A DNA stretch of 17,762 nt from Tannerellaceae bacterium (GTDB lineage Bacteria; Bacteroidota; Bacteroidia; Bacteroidales; Tannerellaceae), in assembly GCA_031267775.1 (NCBI GenBank), contig JAIRYL010000223.1, positions 1 to 17,762 of the forward strand, read 5' to 3'. Positions 8,928 through 14,980 of the stretch are shown here, piece after piece. Numbering within the stretch: the stretch's first letter is position 1; every line of letters begins with the position of its first letter. The translations under genes and the position numbers were made by a program. The notes below the pieces were generated by a model that saw only the letters and a list, made by a program, of their open reading frames with translations, was not told the origin of the DNA and searched no databases.

Positions 8928-9854
8928 ATGACTATACAGCAATTAGAGTATGTCTTGGCCGTTGATACGCATCGCCATTTTGCCAAGGCGGCCGAACATT
9001 GTCGCGTTACCCAGCCTACGCTCAGCATGATGATTCAAAAGCTGGAGGATGAACTGGGCGTTAAGCTGTTCGACCGGAATGTACAGCCGGTTAAACCAAC
9101 CGCCACAGGATATAAAGTAATAGAACAGGCGCGCAAAATCCTGTATCAGGCTTCGCTGGTTAAGGATATTATCCAGGAAGAAGAACAATCCGTAAAGGGT
9201 ACTTTCAGACTGGCTATTTTGCCCACGATCGCCCCCTATTTGATTCCCCGCTTTTTTCTTAAACTGGCGGGAAAACAGAAAGAGCTGGATATTCATATCC
9301 TGGAAATGAAAACAATTCCCACGCTTGCCGCTTTAAAGAATGGCGAAGTAGACGCAGCCATCATCGCCGCCATGCCGGTAGAGCCGGAGCTACAGGGCGA
9401 TACGCTTTATTACGAACAGTTTTTCGGGTATGTTTCGCGAAATGAAACGATATTCGGGAACAACCTCATCCGTTCGGCCGACATAAACGGCAAAAGGCTC
9501 TGGCTGCTGGACGAAGGGCATTGCTTTCGCGACCAGTTAATGCGTTTCTGCCAGATGGAAGAAGTAAAGCTTCGACAGGGAGCTTACAGGCTGGGCAGTA
9601 TGGAAACCTTTATGAGGATGGTAGAAAGCGGAAACGGGATAACCTTTATTCCGGAACTGGCCGTTTATCAATTAAGCAAGGAGCAGAAAGAGCTGGTACG
9701 CCCGTTTGCCATCCCAAAACCTGCGCGCCAGATCGTTTTGGTAACAAGAAAAGACTTTATTCGTCATACAATTGCCGAAATGCTTGTTAAAAGCATAAAA
9801 GAATCAGTCCCTAAAGAGATGCTTACCTTACAGGCCTGCCAGTGGGTAGTATAA
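8928..9854 (+). CDS. oxyR: OxyR, LysR-type hydrogen-peroxide sensor and activator
   Basis: Transcription regulator that forms an intramolecular disulfide on exposure to peroxide and then activates defence genes (catalase, alkyl hydroperoxide reductase, dps in related anaerobes). 308 residues. Residues 1-60 are the LysR winged helix-turn-helix (QLEYVLAVDTHRHFAKAAEHC, then TQPTLSMMIQKLEDELGVKLFDR). The effector domain contains DEGHCFRDQLMRFC. Its cysteines are residues 199 and 208, the same numbers as the redox pair of E. coli OxyR, which makes this call more specific than 'LysR family'. It lies 14 bases downstream of fmt, apparently as the last gene of the tsaC-to-oxyR run rather than divergent from a target. 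A 32-bp palindrome begins 4 bases after its stop. Confidence 0.93.
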   Translation: MTIQQLEYVLAVDTHRHFAKAAEHCRVTQPTLSMMIQKLEDELGVKLFDRNVQPVKPTATGYKVIEQARKILYQASLVKDIIQEEEQSVKGTFRLAILPTIAPYLIPRFFLKLAGKQKELDIHILEMKTIPTLAALKNGEVDAAIIAAMPVEPELQGDTLYYEQFFGYVSRNETIFGNNLIRSADINGKRLWLLDEGHCFRDQLMRFCQMEEVKLRQGAYRLGSMETFMRMVESGNGITFIPELAVYQLSKEQKELVRPFAIPKPARQIVLVTRKDFIRHTIAEMLVKSIKESVPKEMLTLQACQWVV

Positions 9855-9858
9855 AAAT

Positions 9859-9890
9859 TGTAGAGACGTAGCGCGCGCTACGTCTCTACA
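9859..9890. repeat. 32-bp perfect palindrome (REP-like) after oxyR
   Basis: The left half TGTAGAGACGTAGCGC is followed directly by its exact reverse complement. Immediately right, 9895-9904 (CATGCGCATG) is another palindrome followed by GCGTCTCCAC, resembling one half of a related GTAGAGACG-type element. There is no T-run, so it is not a typical Rho-independent terminator, although it may stop transcription or protect the mRNA 3' end. From memory, palindromes beginning GTAGAGACG recur in many Bacteroidales genomes; not checked. Confidence 0.85.
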
Positions 9891-9965
9891 CGTACATGCG
9901 CATGCGTCTCCACCCGGTTGGTATATTTTACCGCGCAGTTTTATGCGGATAAGAGACCCTTCAAA

Positions 9966-10049
9966 TTTTCTCGCTTATGGAAATAAATTTTCTCGCTTAT
10001 GGAAGTTTTGCCGCGCGCTTATGGAAGTTTTGCTGCGCGCTTACGCAAG
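9966..10049 (+). repeat. Four degenerate tandem units of 18-22 bp
   Basis: Units start at 9966, 9988, 10006 and 10028, each beginning TTTT. The first two share TTTTCTCGCTTATGGAA. The third carries GCCGCGCGCTTATGGAAG and the fourth GCTGCGCGCTTACGCAAG after the TTTT. Lengths are 22, 18, 22 and 22. The array ends at TTTTTTCCGGAAAA, which contains a 12-bp palindrome (10052-10063). Open frames that cross it are short and unsupported. Confidence 0.75.
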
Positions 10050-10238
10050 TTTTTTCCGGAAAATAACGACCCAAAACGCCCCATTTCCCGCCAAAATATC
10101 CGGCAGTACCTTAACCCCTGTTCAAACATGAAACAAAACGCAGACGTCAACATTGCCAGGGACGATTTCAAAGTCTCATGGATGCAAATCCATTAGCTTT
10201 TTTTACGTACCGTCCAACACTATTTAGCATTTTTCTTA
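10050..10238. other. Gene-free stretch with one weak hairpin
   Basis: No coding, tRNA or clear repeat signal seen. The only structure noted is a 6-bp hairpin, ATGGAT-GCAA-ATCCAT (10178-10193), followed after four bases by seven T (10198-10204). This could be a weak terminator for transcription coming from oxyR. Confidence 0.35.
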
Positions 10239-10268
10239 TTGTCGGTAATAATAAAACCCATACATTTG
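10239..10268 (+). promoter_or_regulatory. Promoter of the candidate small RNA
   Basis: -7 box TACATTTG at 10261-10268 (exact TAnnTTTG match). A TTG at 10239-10241 lies in the -33 position with a 19-base spacer. No reading frame with family support follows within the next 150 bases; a short RNA with a terminator does. Confidence 0.65.
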
Positions 10269-10272
10269 TCCT

Positions 10273-10354
10273 GTGGTTTTTTCATAATAGTATTAGATTT
10301 AAGGTTAACAAAGTTGGTTAGGGGATGTCGTGATGACACCCCTTAATTTTTTTT
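10273..10354 (+). ncRNA. Candidate small RNA of about 80 nt
   Basis: A self-contained transcription unit: exact -7 box ending at 10268, a U- and A-rich body, and a strong terminator ending in eight T (10347-10354). The start is estimated as a few bases after the -7 box. The body includes CATAATAGTATTAGATTTAA and GGTTAACAAAG and has no convincing open reading frame. I remember closely similar AAGGTTAACAAAG-containing segments from other Bacteroidales genomes, so this may be a conserved RNA or an mRNA leader whose gene is absent here. No known Rfam family could be assigned by eye. Confidence 0.55.
10318..10354 (+). terminator. Rho-independent terminator of the candidate small RNA
   Basis: GGGG (10321-10324) pairs with CCCC (10339-10342). 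After a bulged A, TGTC (10326-10329) pairs with GACA (10335-10338) around the loop GTGAT. A T8 tract follows at 10347-10354. Confidence 0.8.
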
Positions 10355-10430
10355 ATCTGTTCATACTCGGTAATTCGCTTAATAAATACTGAATTAAAAT
10401 TTTCGCAAAGATATAAACACGGTGCATGTC

Positions 10431-10465
10431 AGGGCAAACGCATCTAAAAAGCCCCATCCATTTGG
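10431..10465 (+). repeat. Left 35-bp inverted repeat
   Basis: Its core, GCATCTAAAAAGCCCCAT, is repeated in reverse complement at 11230-11264 (GGGGCTTTTTAGATGCGTTTG). Only two mismatches occur across 35 positions. Its right end runs into a hairpin TTTGGGC-GCGCC-GCCCAAA at 10461-10479. Confidence 0.9.
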
Positions 10466-10500
10466 GCGCGCCGCCCAAAGACAAAGAAATGGAAATACCC

Positions 10501-10853
10501 GGTATTACTATCCCAAGCTCAGGGATACGTATCCCAAACCTCCGAATTACTATCCCAAGTTTCCGGATACGTATCCTAAACTTCCGGATTACTATCCCAA
10601 CCGTCCGGATACGTAATCCGAACTTGCGGATACGTATTCCAAACTTGCGTATACGTTCTTCAAGTTTGCGGATACGTATTCCAGACTTGCGTATACGTAT
10701 TCCAGGGGTTCGGAATAAGTATTCCGAACTTGCGAATAGGTATTCCAGGATTGCGTATACGTATTCCGGACTTGCGGGTTACTATTCCAGGGGTTCGGAA
10801 TACGTATTCCGAACTTGCGTATACGTATTCCGGACTTACATTATACTATCCCA
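10501..10853. repeat. Tandem array of about 17 units with 21-bp period and TACGTA cores
   Basis: Units look like GGATACGTATCC followed by a 9-base AACTTGC-type linker. Nine exact TACGTA sites start at 10526, 10568, 10610, 10631, 10673, 10694, 10758, 10801 and 10822. Spacings are 42, 42, 21, 42, 21, 64, 43 and 21, i.e. multiples of 21 with two one-base insertions. At the 5' end TACGTA units alternate with TTACTAT units (10505, 10547, 10589), giving a 42-bp dimer. Most cores are palindromic. There are no spacers of unrelated sequence, so this is not a CRISPR array. Open reading frames crossing it are a by-product of a period divisible by three. Confidence 0.92.
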
Positions 10854-10990
10854 AAAAGGCCGGATTGTTAAAACAGACGCTTTTGTATCCGTTTGTATAA
10901 GCAATGAATTTTATCCGGCATGTTTCTCCTGCTGACGGATGCGGATGGTTTCCGGCAGGCCTAAATAGCAGGGGGCTTTTCTCCGGGCGG

Positions 10991-11070
10991 CGCGGAGCGA
11001 CGCCTGCGCGAGGGATTGTAGCGGATAGCCCGGAGGGAGCGCAGCGAGCGAGGACTTGCAGCGGAAAGCC
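10991..11070 (+). repeat. Degenerate 40-bp tandem duplication, GC-rich
   Basis: Two consecutive 40-bp units (10991-11030 and 11031-11070) match best in their second halves: GGGATTGTAGCGGATAGCC versus GGACTTGCAGCGGAAAGCC. The segment is much richer in G+C than its surroundings. It is followed by a hairpin with a 7-bp stem (CCCCCGC 11074-11080, loop CTTT, GCGGGGG 11085-11091). From memory, TTGCAGCGGAAAGCCCG-type motifs recur between genes in many Bacteroidota; not verified. Confidence 0.65.
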
Positions 11071-11104
11071 CGACCCCCGCCTTTGCGGGGGACGCGCCCA
11101 TATT

Positions 11105-11211
11105 AAATGGAGAATGGAGAATTTAAAAAGCAGAAAGCAGAATGATTGCCGTGCCTTTTTTTCGTTCGTTTTTTTTTAAATTCTCCATTCTCCATTCTCC
11201 ATTCTCAATTC
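11105..11211. repeat. Inverted heptamer (GAATGGA) tracts
   Basis: The left tract (11105-11125) has three GAATGGA-like heptamers. The right tract (11184-11211) has three TCCATTC and one TCAATTC. An exact 22-bp inverted repeat (11106-11127 with 11175-11196) could fold into a stem with a 47-base loop. The loop includes GCCTTTTTTTCGTTCG (11153-11168), whose reverse complement occurs again at 17660-17675. Confidence 0.85.
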
Positions 11212-11229
11212 CCCTGCGGGGGGACGCGG

Positions 11230-11264
11230 CCAAATGAATGGGGCTTTTTAGATGCGTTTGTCCT
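11230..11264 (-). repeat. Right 35-bp inverted repeat
   Basis: Reverse complement of 10431-10465 with two mismatches. It is preceded by CCCCTGCGGGGGGACGCGG (11211-11229), which resembles GCGGGGGACGCGCCC at 11085-11099. The block edge therefore carries a second, direct, partial copy of this GC-rich motif. Confidence 0.9.
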
Positions 11265-11284
11265 GGGTAAAAGAATGTACGTCT

Positions 11285-11314
11285 TTTGGCTTCAAAATAT
11301 TATTACTAACTTTG
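11285..11314 (+). promoter_or_regulatory. guaA promoter
   Basis: -33 box TTTG (11285-11288) and -7 box TAACTTTG (11307-11314, exact TAnnTTTG) with an 18-base spacer. The guaA ATG lies 31 bases after the -7 box, leaving a leader of about 25 bases with no room for a riboswitch. The promoter begins 20 bases to the right of the repeat block. Confidence 0.75.
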
Positions 11315-11345
11315 GCGCTCATCTTATCTAAACAGTTTAAACTCC

Positions 11346-12866
11346 ATGCACGAGAAAGTAATTATTCTTGACTTCGGTTCGCAAACAACTCAATTGATTG
11401 GTCGCAGAATCAGAGAATTAAATATGTATTGCGAAATAGTTCCTTACAACAAATTCCCTCTTGGCGACGAAGCTGTCAGGGGGGTTATCCTGTCGGGCAG
11501 CCCTTATTCCGTATACGATGAAAAGGCTTTTACGGTAGACCTGTCTTCTATCCGGGGTACGTATCCGGTACTGGGAATCTGTTACGGGGCGCAATACCTG
11601 GCTTATACGTCTGGGGGGCATGTGGAAAATGCCGGTTCGCGGGAATACGGGCGCGCCTGCCTGACCTGCGTACATGCGGACGATCCGTTGCTGAAAGGGA
11701 TTTGCGCCGGCTCGGACGTATGGGCGTCGCATGGCGATACGATTACCAGGCTGCCCGCTTCGTTTCGGGTTGTAGCAAGCACCGGCGACGTGGAAGCGGC
11801 GGCGTTTCATGTAGAAGGAGAACAGACCTGGGGGGTGCAATTCCACCCCGAAGTATTTCATACCGCCGACGGTATGCAACTGCTGGATAACTTTCTGACT
11901 ATATGCGGTTGTAAGAAAGACTGGACGCCGGCTTCTTTTATTGAATCAACCGTTGCCGGGCTAAAAGAACAACTGAAAGACGATAAGGTAATTCTGGCCC
12001 TTTCGGGAGGAGTAGACTCGTCTGTTACGGCCGTCCTGCTGAACAAAGCTATTGGAAAGAACCTGACCTGTATATTTGTAGACCACGGACTGCTCCGCAA
12101 AAACGAATTTGAACATGTTCTGAAAGACTACGAACATCTGGGGCTGCACGTTACAGGCGTAAACGCCAAAGACAAATTCTATCATGCGCTGGCCGGAGTG
12201 GCCGATCCGGAAGAAAAACGGAAAATAATAGGCAAGGGCTTTATAGACGTTTTCGACGCCGAAGCGCATAAGCTGGACGCCGTTAAATGGCTTGGACAGG
12301 GAACTATTTATCCGGACGTGATTGAATCGCTGTCTATAACGGGAACCGTTATTAAAAGCCATCATAATGTGGGCGGATTACCCGAAAAGATGAATTTGAA
12401 GCTGGTAGAGCCCTTGCGCCTGCTATTTAAAGACGAAGTAAGGAAAGTAGGTATGGAATTAGGCATGACGCCCCGTTTAATCAAACGCCATCCGTTTCCC
12501 GGGCCGGGACTGGGCATCCGTATTATCAGCGATATCACGCCGGAGAAGGTAGAAATTCTTCAGGACGCCGACGCTATTTATATCGGCCTGCTTCATGAAT
12601 GGGGGATATACGATAACGTGTGGCAGGCGGCCGCTATCCTGCTTCCAATCCGCTCTGTGGGCGTGATGGGCGACGAACGCACGTACGAAAACACGGTTGT
12701 GCTGAGAGCGGTAACCTCGACAGACGCCATGACGGCCGACTGGGCGCGGTTGCCTTATGACTTCCTGGCCAAAGTATCCAACGAGATTATCAACAAGGTA
12801 AAGGGCGTGAACCGCGTGGTTTACGACGTCAGTTCCAAACCCCCCGCCACCATCGAGTGGGAATAA
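11346..12866 (+). CDS. guaA: GMP synthase (glutamine-hydrolysing)
   Basis: Converts XMP to GMP with glutamine and ATP, the last step of de novo guanine nucleotide synthesis; cytoplasmic dimer. 506 residues, family-typical. The N-terminal class I glutamine amidotransferase domain has the nucleophile C79 in GICYGAQ and the triad partners H167 and E169 in GVQFHPEV. The ATP pyrophosphatase domain has the PP-loop SGGVDSS at 220-226, followed by VDHGLLRKNE. The C-terminal dimerisation domain ends in the conserved RVVYDVSSKPPATIEWE. It has its own TAnnTTTG promoter and stands alone on the plus strand, converging on the HAD gene across 21 bases that hold a GC hairpin. Confidence 0.97.
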   Translation: MHEKVIILDFGSQTTQLIGRRIRELNMYCEIVPYNKFPLGDEAVRGVILSGSPYSVYDEKAFTVDLSSIRGTYPVLGICYGAQYLAYTSGGHVENAGSREYGRACLTCVHADDPLLKGICAGSDVWASHGDTITRLPASFRVVASTGDVEAAAFHVEGEQTWGVQFHPEVFHTADGMQLLDNFLTICGCKKDWTPASFIESTVAGLKEQLKDDKVILALSGGVDSSVTAVLLNKAIGKNLTCIFVDHGLLRKNEFEHVLKDYEHLGLHVTGVNAKDKFYHALAGVADPEEKRKIIGKGFIDVFDAEAHKLDAVKWLGQGTIYPDVIESLSITGTVIKSHHNVGGLPEKMNLKLVEPLRLLFKDEVRKVGMELGMTPRLIKRHPFPGPGLGIRIISDITPEKVEILQDADAIYIGLLHEWGIYDNVWQAAAILLPIRSVGVMGDERTYENTVVLRAVTSTDAMTADWARLPYDFLAKVSNEIINKVKGVNRVVYDVSSKPPATIEWE

Positions 12867-12886
12867 AGCGCGCGTACCGCGCGCTT
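12866..12886. terminator. GC hairpin between convergent guaA and the HAD gene
   Basis: AAGCGCGCG and CGCGCGCTT (9-bp stem) around the loop TAC, starting in the guaA stop codon. The HAD gene's TAG stop begins two bases beyond it. It lacks a T-run, so the terminator role is inferred from its position and stem strength. The CGCGCGCTT arm also occurs in the tandem repeat near 10012-10020. Confidence 0.6.
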
Positions 12887-12887
12887 C

Positions 12888-13625
12888 CTAGCGCGTAAAG
12901 CGGCACGCCTCCATAATATTCCCCCAGTCTTTTGCCAGGCTGTCCATATCGGGATACAGCAAGCCGGCGCCTCTGTTCCATAAACAGTCGTCTGTTAAGG
13001 GGCCGGTATTAACGGCAACAGTAAAAATTCCGGCGGCCACGGCAGCCTGCACGCCCATGGGAGCGTTTTCTACCACGATAGCTTCGTTGGGCGCTACGCC
13101 CGCTTTGGCCAGTCCCATCAGATAAGGTTCGGGATGAGGCTTTCCGTGTTGCACATCGAAAGCCGTCACCATTTTTTCGCGTTCAAAGATACCGGGAAAG
13201 GTATGATTCAATTTATCGATCAAGCTCAGTTGTCCGGAGCCGGTAACAACTAAGGTATCGAGGCCTCAGGCTTTTACCTGTTTCAATACCTCGTCCGCCC
13301 CTTTCATGGCATGTCCGTCGTTGCAGGCATTAAAAAGGTCGGCTTTCTCCCGGTAAATACGTTCTTTTTCTTCCGTCGTAGCCTTGCGCCGGAAGGTACG
13401 ATAGAACAATTCGTCTATCGTACGCTCTCCGGTACATCCCTCAAAAAGATAAAAATCTTCCGGCGTAGCCTGCAAATTATAGTTGACAGCCGTTTCGAGC
13501 CAGGCGCGCGCATGGAAAGGCATGGAATCGTACAGCACGCCGTCCATGTCGAACAACACGGCTTTGGGCGAAAGCGCCGGGCGCTTTTGTTTTTGCAGGT
13601 ACTGTAAAACAGCTTTGCGAATCAT
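12888..13625 (-). pseudogene. HAD-family hydrolase (beta-phosphoglucomutase-like), split by an in-frame TGA
   Basis: A small-molecule phosphatase or phosphomutase of the haloacid dehalogenase superfamily; substrate unknown. The full frame would be 245 codons. It is interrupted by TGA at 13268-13266 (codon 120), between VLKQVKA and GLDTLVVTGSG. Both halves are in the same frame and no indel is needed. All catalytic motifs remain: I, D26 and D28 in DMDGVLYDS; II, T128 in VVTGSG; III, K162 in GKPHPEP; IV, VVENAPMG with E186. The first 119 residues alone keep only motif I and the cap domain, so they would be inactive. The start ATG overlaps the pgi stop (ATGA), making this the last gene of the lysS operon. 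The intact motifs suggest a recent nonsense mutation, a sequencing error, or read-through. TGA ends other genes here, so a changed code is unlikely. Confidence 0.85.
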
Positions 13626-14971
13626 CTTGTCAGCTTACGTTGGATAGCTTCCGATTCTTTTTCAAATCCGGGTTTGTTCAGCAGGGCGAACATATTCTTT
13701 TTGTAAGCCTCTACGCCAGGTTGGTCAAAGGGGTTTACGCCGAGCATATAGCCGCTTATTCCGCACGCTTTCTCAAAGAAATAGAGCAGTTGGCCAATGT
13801 AATAAGCATTTACTTCGGGCAGGGTGATCCGGATGTTGGGAACGCCGCCGTCTACGTGGGCCAACAGCGTGCCCAGTTCCGCCATTTTGTTTACCTCGTC
13901 TACACGTTTGCCGGCAAGGAAATTCAGGCCGTCGAGGTTGGCCTCGTCTGTGGGGACGATTACTGTATGGGCGGGACTTTCAATGGAAACAACCGTCTCG
14001 AAGATAGAACGCTCGCCCTCCTGAATCCATTGCCCCATCGAATGTAAATCAGTGGTCAGGTCTACCGATGCGGGAAAGACGCCTTTGCGCTCTTTGCCTT
14101 CGCTTTCGCCGTAGAGCTGTTTCCACCATTCGGCTATATAATGAAGTTTGGGATGAAAGTTGGCCAGCAGTTCGATTTTCTTTCCGCTTTTATATAATTC
14201 ATTGCGTACGGCCGCATAGATAGCCGCCGGATTGTCCGCGAAGGGAACGTCTTCCCCCGTCGCTTTTTCCATGAAGGCGGCGCCGGCCGCTAACTGGCGT
14301 ATATCGACGCCGGCCACGGCCACAGGCAGCAACCCCACCGGCGTAAGAACCGAGAAACGGCCGCCCACGTTATCGGGAATAACAAACGTTTGGTAACCCT
14401 CCTGGTCGGCCAGCGCGCGCAAGGCGCCCTTTCGGGCGTCGGTAACGGCCACGATGCGGCGTTTGGCTTCCGATTTGCCTACAGCCTCTTCCAACTGTTT
14501 CTTTAAGATGCGGAAGGCCAGCGCCGGCTCGGTGGTAGTTCCCGATTTGGAAATATTGATGACGCCAAACCGTTTTCCTTTCAGCGCTTTGGATAGCTCG
14601 TACAGATAATCTTCGCCAATGTTGTGCCCGGCATAAACGATAACCGGGTTTTTACGGTCTTTTTCCAGCCAGTCGAAGCTGCCGTTCAGCGCGTCTATAA
14701 CCGCTTTGGCTCCCAGGTAACTTCCGCCGATACCCGTTACCACCACCATTTCGCATGTTTCGCGCAGCGCGCCGGCCGTATGCTCTATCCGGGCCAATTC
14801 TTCGTTTGTGATAGAAGAAGGGAGGCGCAGCCATCCCAGGAAATCGTTTCCCGCGCCTGTTCCCTTATGCAAATCACGGATACACGCCGCGGCGCTGTTT
14901 TCCCGGCTGTAAACCTGCTCTTTTGTTACAAAGCCTAACGCTTTGTCGATGTTCAGACTGATACTTTTCAT
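13622..14971 (-). CDS. pgi: Glucose-6-phosphate isomerase
   Basis: Interconverts glucose 6-phosphate and fructose 6-phosphate in glycolysis and gluconeogenesis; cytoplasmic. 449 residues, the short form known from Firmicutes and Bacteroidetes rather than the form of about 550 residues in E. coli. Visible motifs: VTGIGGSYLGAKAV at about 78-91, phosphate-binding NISKSGTTTEPA at 139-150, NVGGRFSVLTPVGLLP at 201-216, and QLYGESEGKERKG around 286-297 with the likely catalytic Glu. Both PGI signatures are complete. Its ATG lies 9 bases after the gpsA stop, and its TGA stop overlaps the ATG of the HAD gene by four bases (ATGA), which usually indicates translational coupling. Confidence 0.96.
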   Translation of the reverse strand: MKSISLNIDKALGFVTKEQVYSRENSAAACIRDLHKGTGAGNDFLGWLRLPSSITNEELARIEHTAGALRETCEMVVVTGIGGSYLGAKAVIDALNGSFDWLEKDRKNPVIVYAGHNIGEDYLYELSKALKGKRFGVINISKSGTTTEPALAFRILKKQLEEAVGKSEAKRRIVAVTDARKGALRALADQEGYQTFVIPDNVGGRFSVLTPVGLLPVAVAGVDIRQLAAGAAFMEKATGEDVPFADNPAAIYAAVRNELYKSGKKIELLANFHPKLHYIAEWWKQLYGESEGKERKGVFPASVDLTTDLHSMGQWIQEGERSIFETVVSIESPAHTVIVPTDEANLDGLNFLAGKRVDEVNKMAELGTLLAHVDGGVPNIRITLPEVNAYYIGQLLYFFEKACGISGYMLGVNPFDQPGVEAYKKNMFALLNKPGFEKESEAIQRKLTR

Positions 14972-14980
14972 GAAATTATA

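Larger units (their letters stand above)
10431..11264. mobile_element. 834-bp composite repeat block bounded by inverted repeats, no transposase
   Basis: The ends are 35-bp inverted repeats, 33/35 identical (10431-10465 and 11230-11264). In order it contains: a 7-bp-stem hairpin TTTGGGC/GCCCAAA (10461-10479); the 21-bp array (10501-10853); a stretch with no recognised feature (10854-10990); a GC-rich 40-bp duplication (10991-11070); a CCCCCGC/GCGGGGG hairpin; and inverted heptamer tracts (11105-11204). No open frame resembles a transposase and I see no target-site duplication next to the repeats. It could therefore be a non-autonomous (MITE-like) element, or two inverted copies of a dispersed repeat that landed near each other. 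Confidence 0.45.

Noticed and set aside
9943..10196. Two overlapping short reading frames after oxyR
   Set aside because: They overlap each other in different frames across the 18-22 bp repeat, and the codons reflect the repeat rather than a protein.
9855..10430. tRNA gene in the oxyR-guaA gap
   Set aside because: No GTTCGANTC-type T-arm or acceptor pairing was found on either strand.
10501..10853. CRISPR array
   Set aside because: Units follow each other directly without unique spacers, unit sequences are too variable, and no cas genes are in the window.
10422..10935. Reading frames across the 21-bp array (heptapeptides such as RIRIPNL in one frame, YYPKLPD in another)
   Set aside because: A 21-bp period keeps frames open automatically: two frames are open at once. 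The two one-base insertions change the heptapeptide part-way, and there is no family resemblance or start signal.
10431..11264. Complete insertion sequence
   Set aside because: The interior has no transposase-like frame and no flanking target duplication; at most it is a non-autonomous element.
10904..11331. Short plus-strand reading frames between the array and guaA
   Set aside because: They run through GC-rich duplications, heptamer tracts and inverted repeats, show no protein-like conservation pattern, and have no promoter or start context.
11315..11345. Guanine riboswitch before guaA
   Set aside because: The promoter leaves only about 25 bases of leader, too short for a purine aptamer.
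13266..13268. Selenocysteine or reassigned TGA
   Set aside because: recQ, the ClC gene and pgi end at TGA, so the code looks standard. The residue is not at a HAD catalytic position and no SECIS-like hairpin was recognised just after it.
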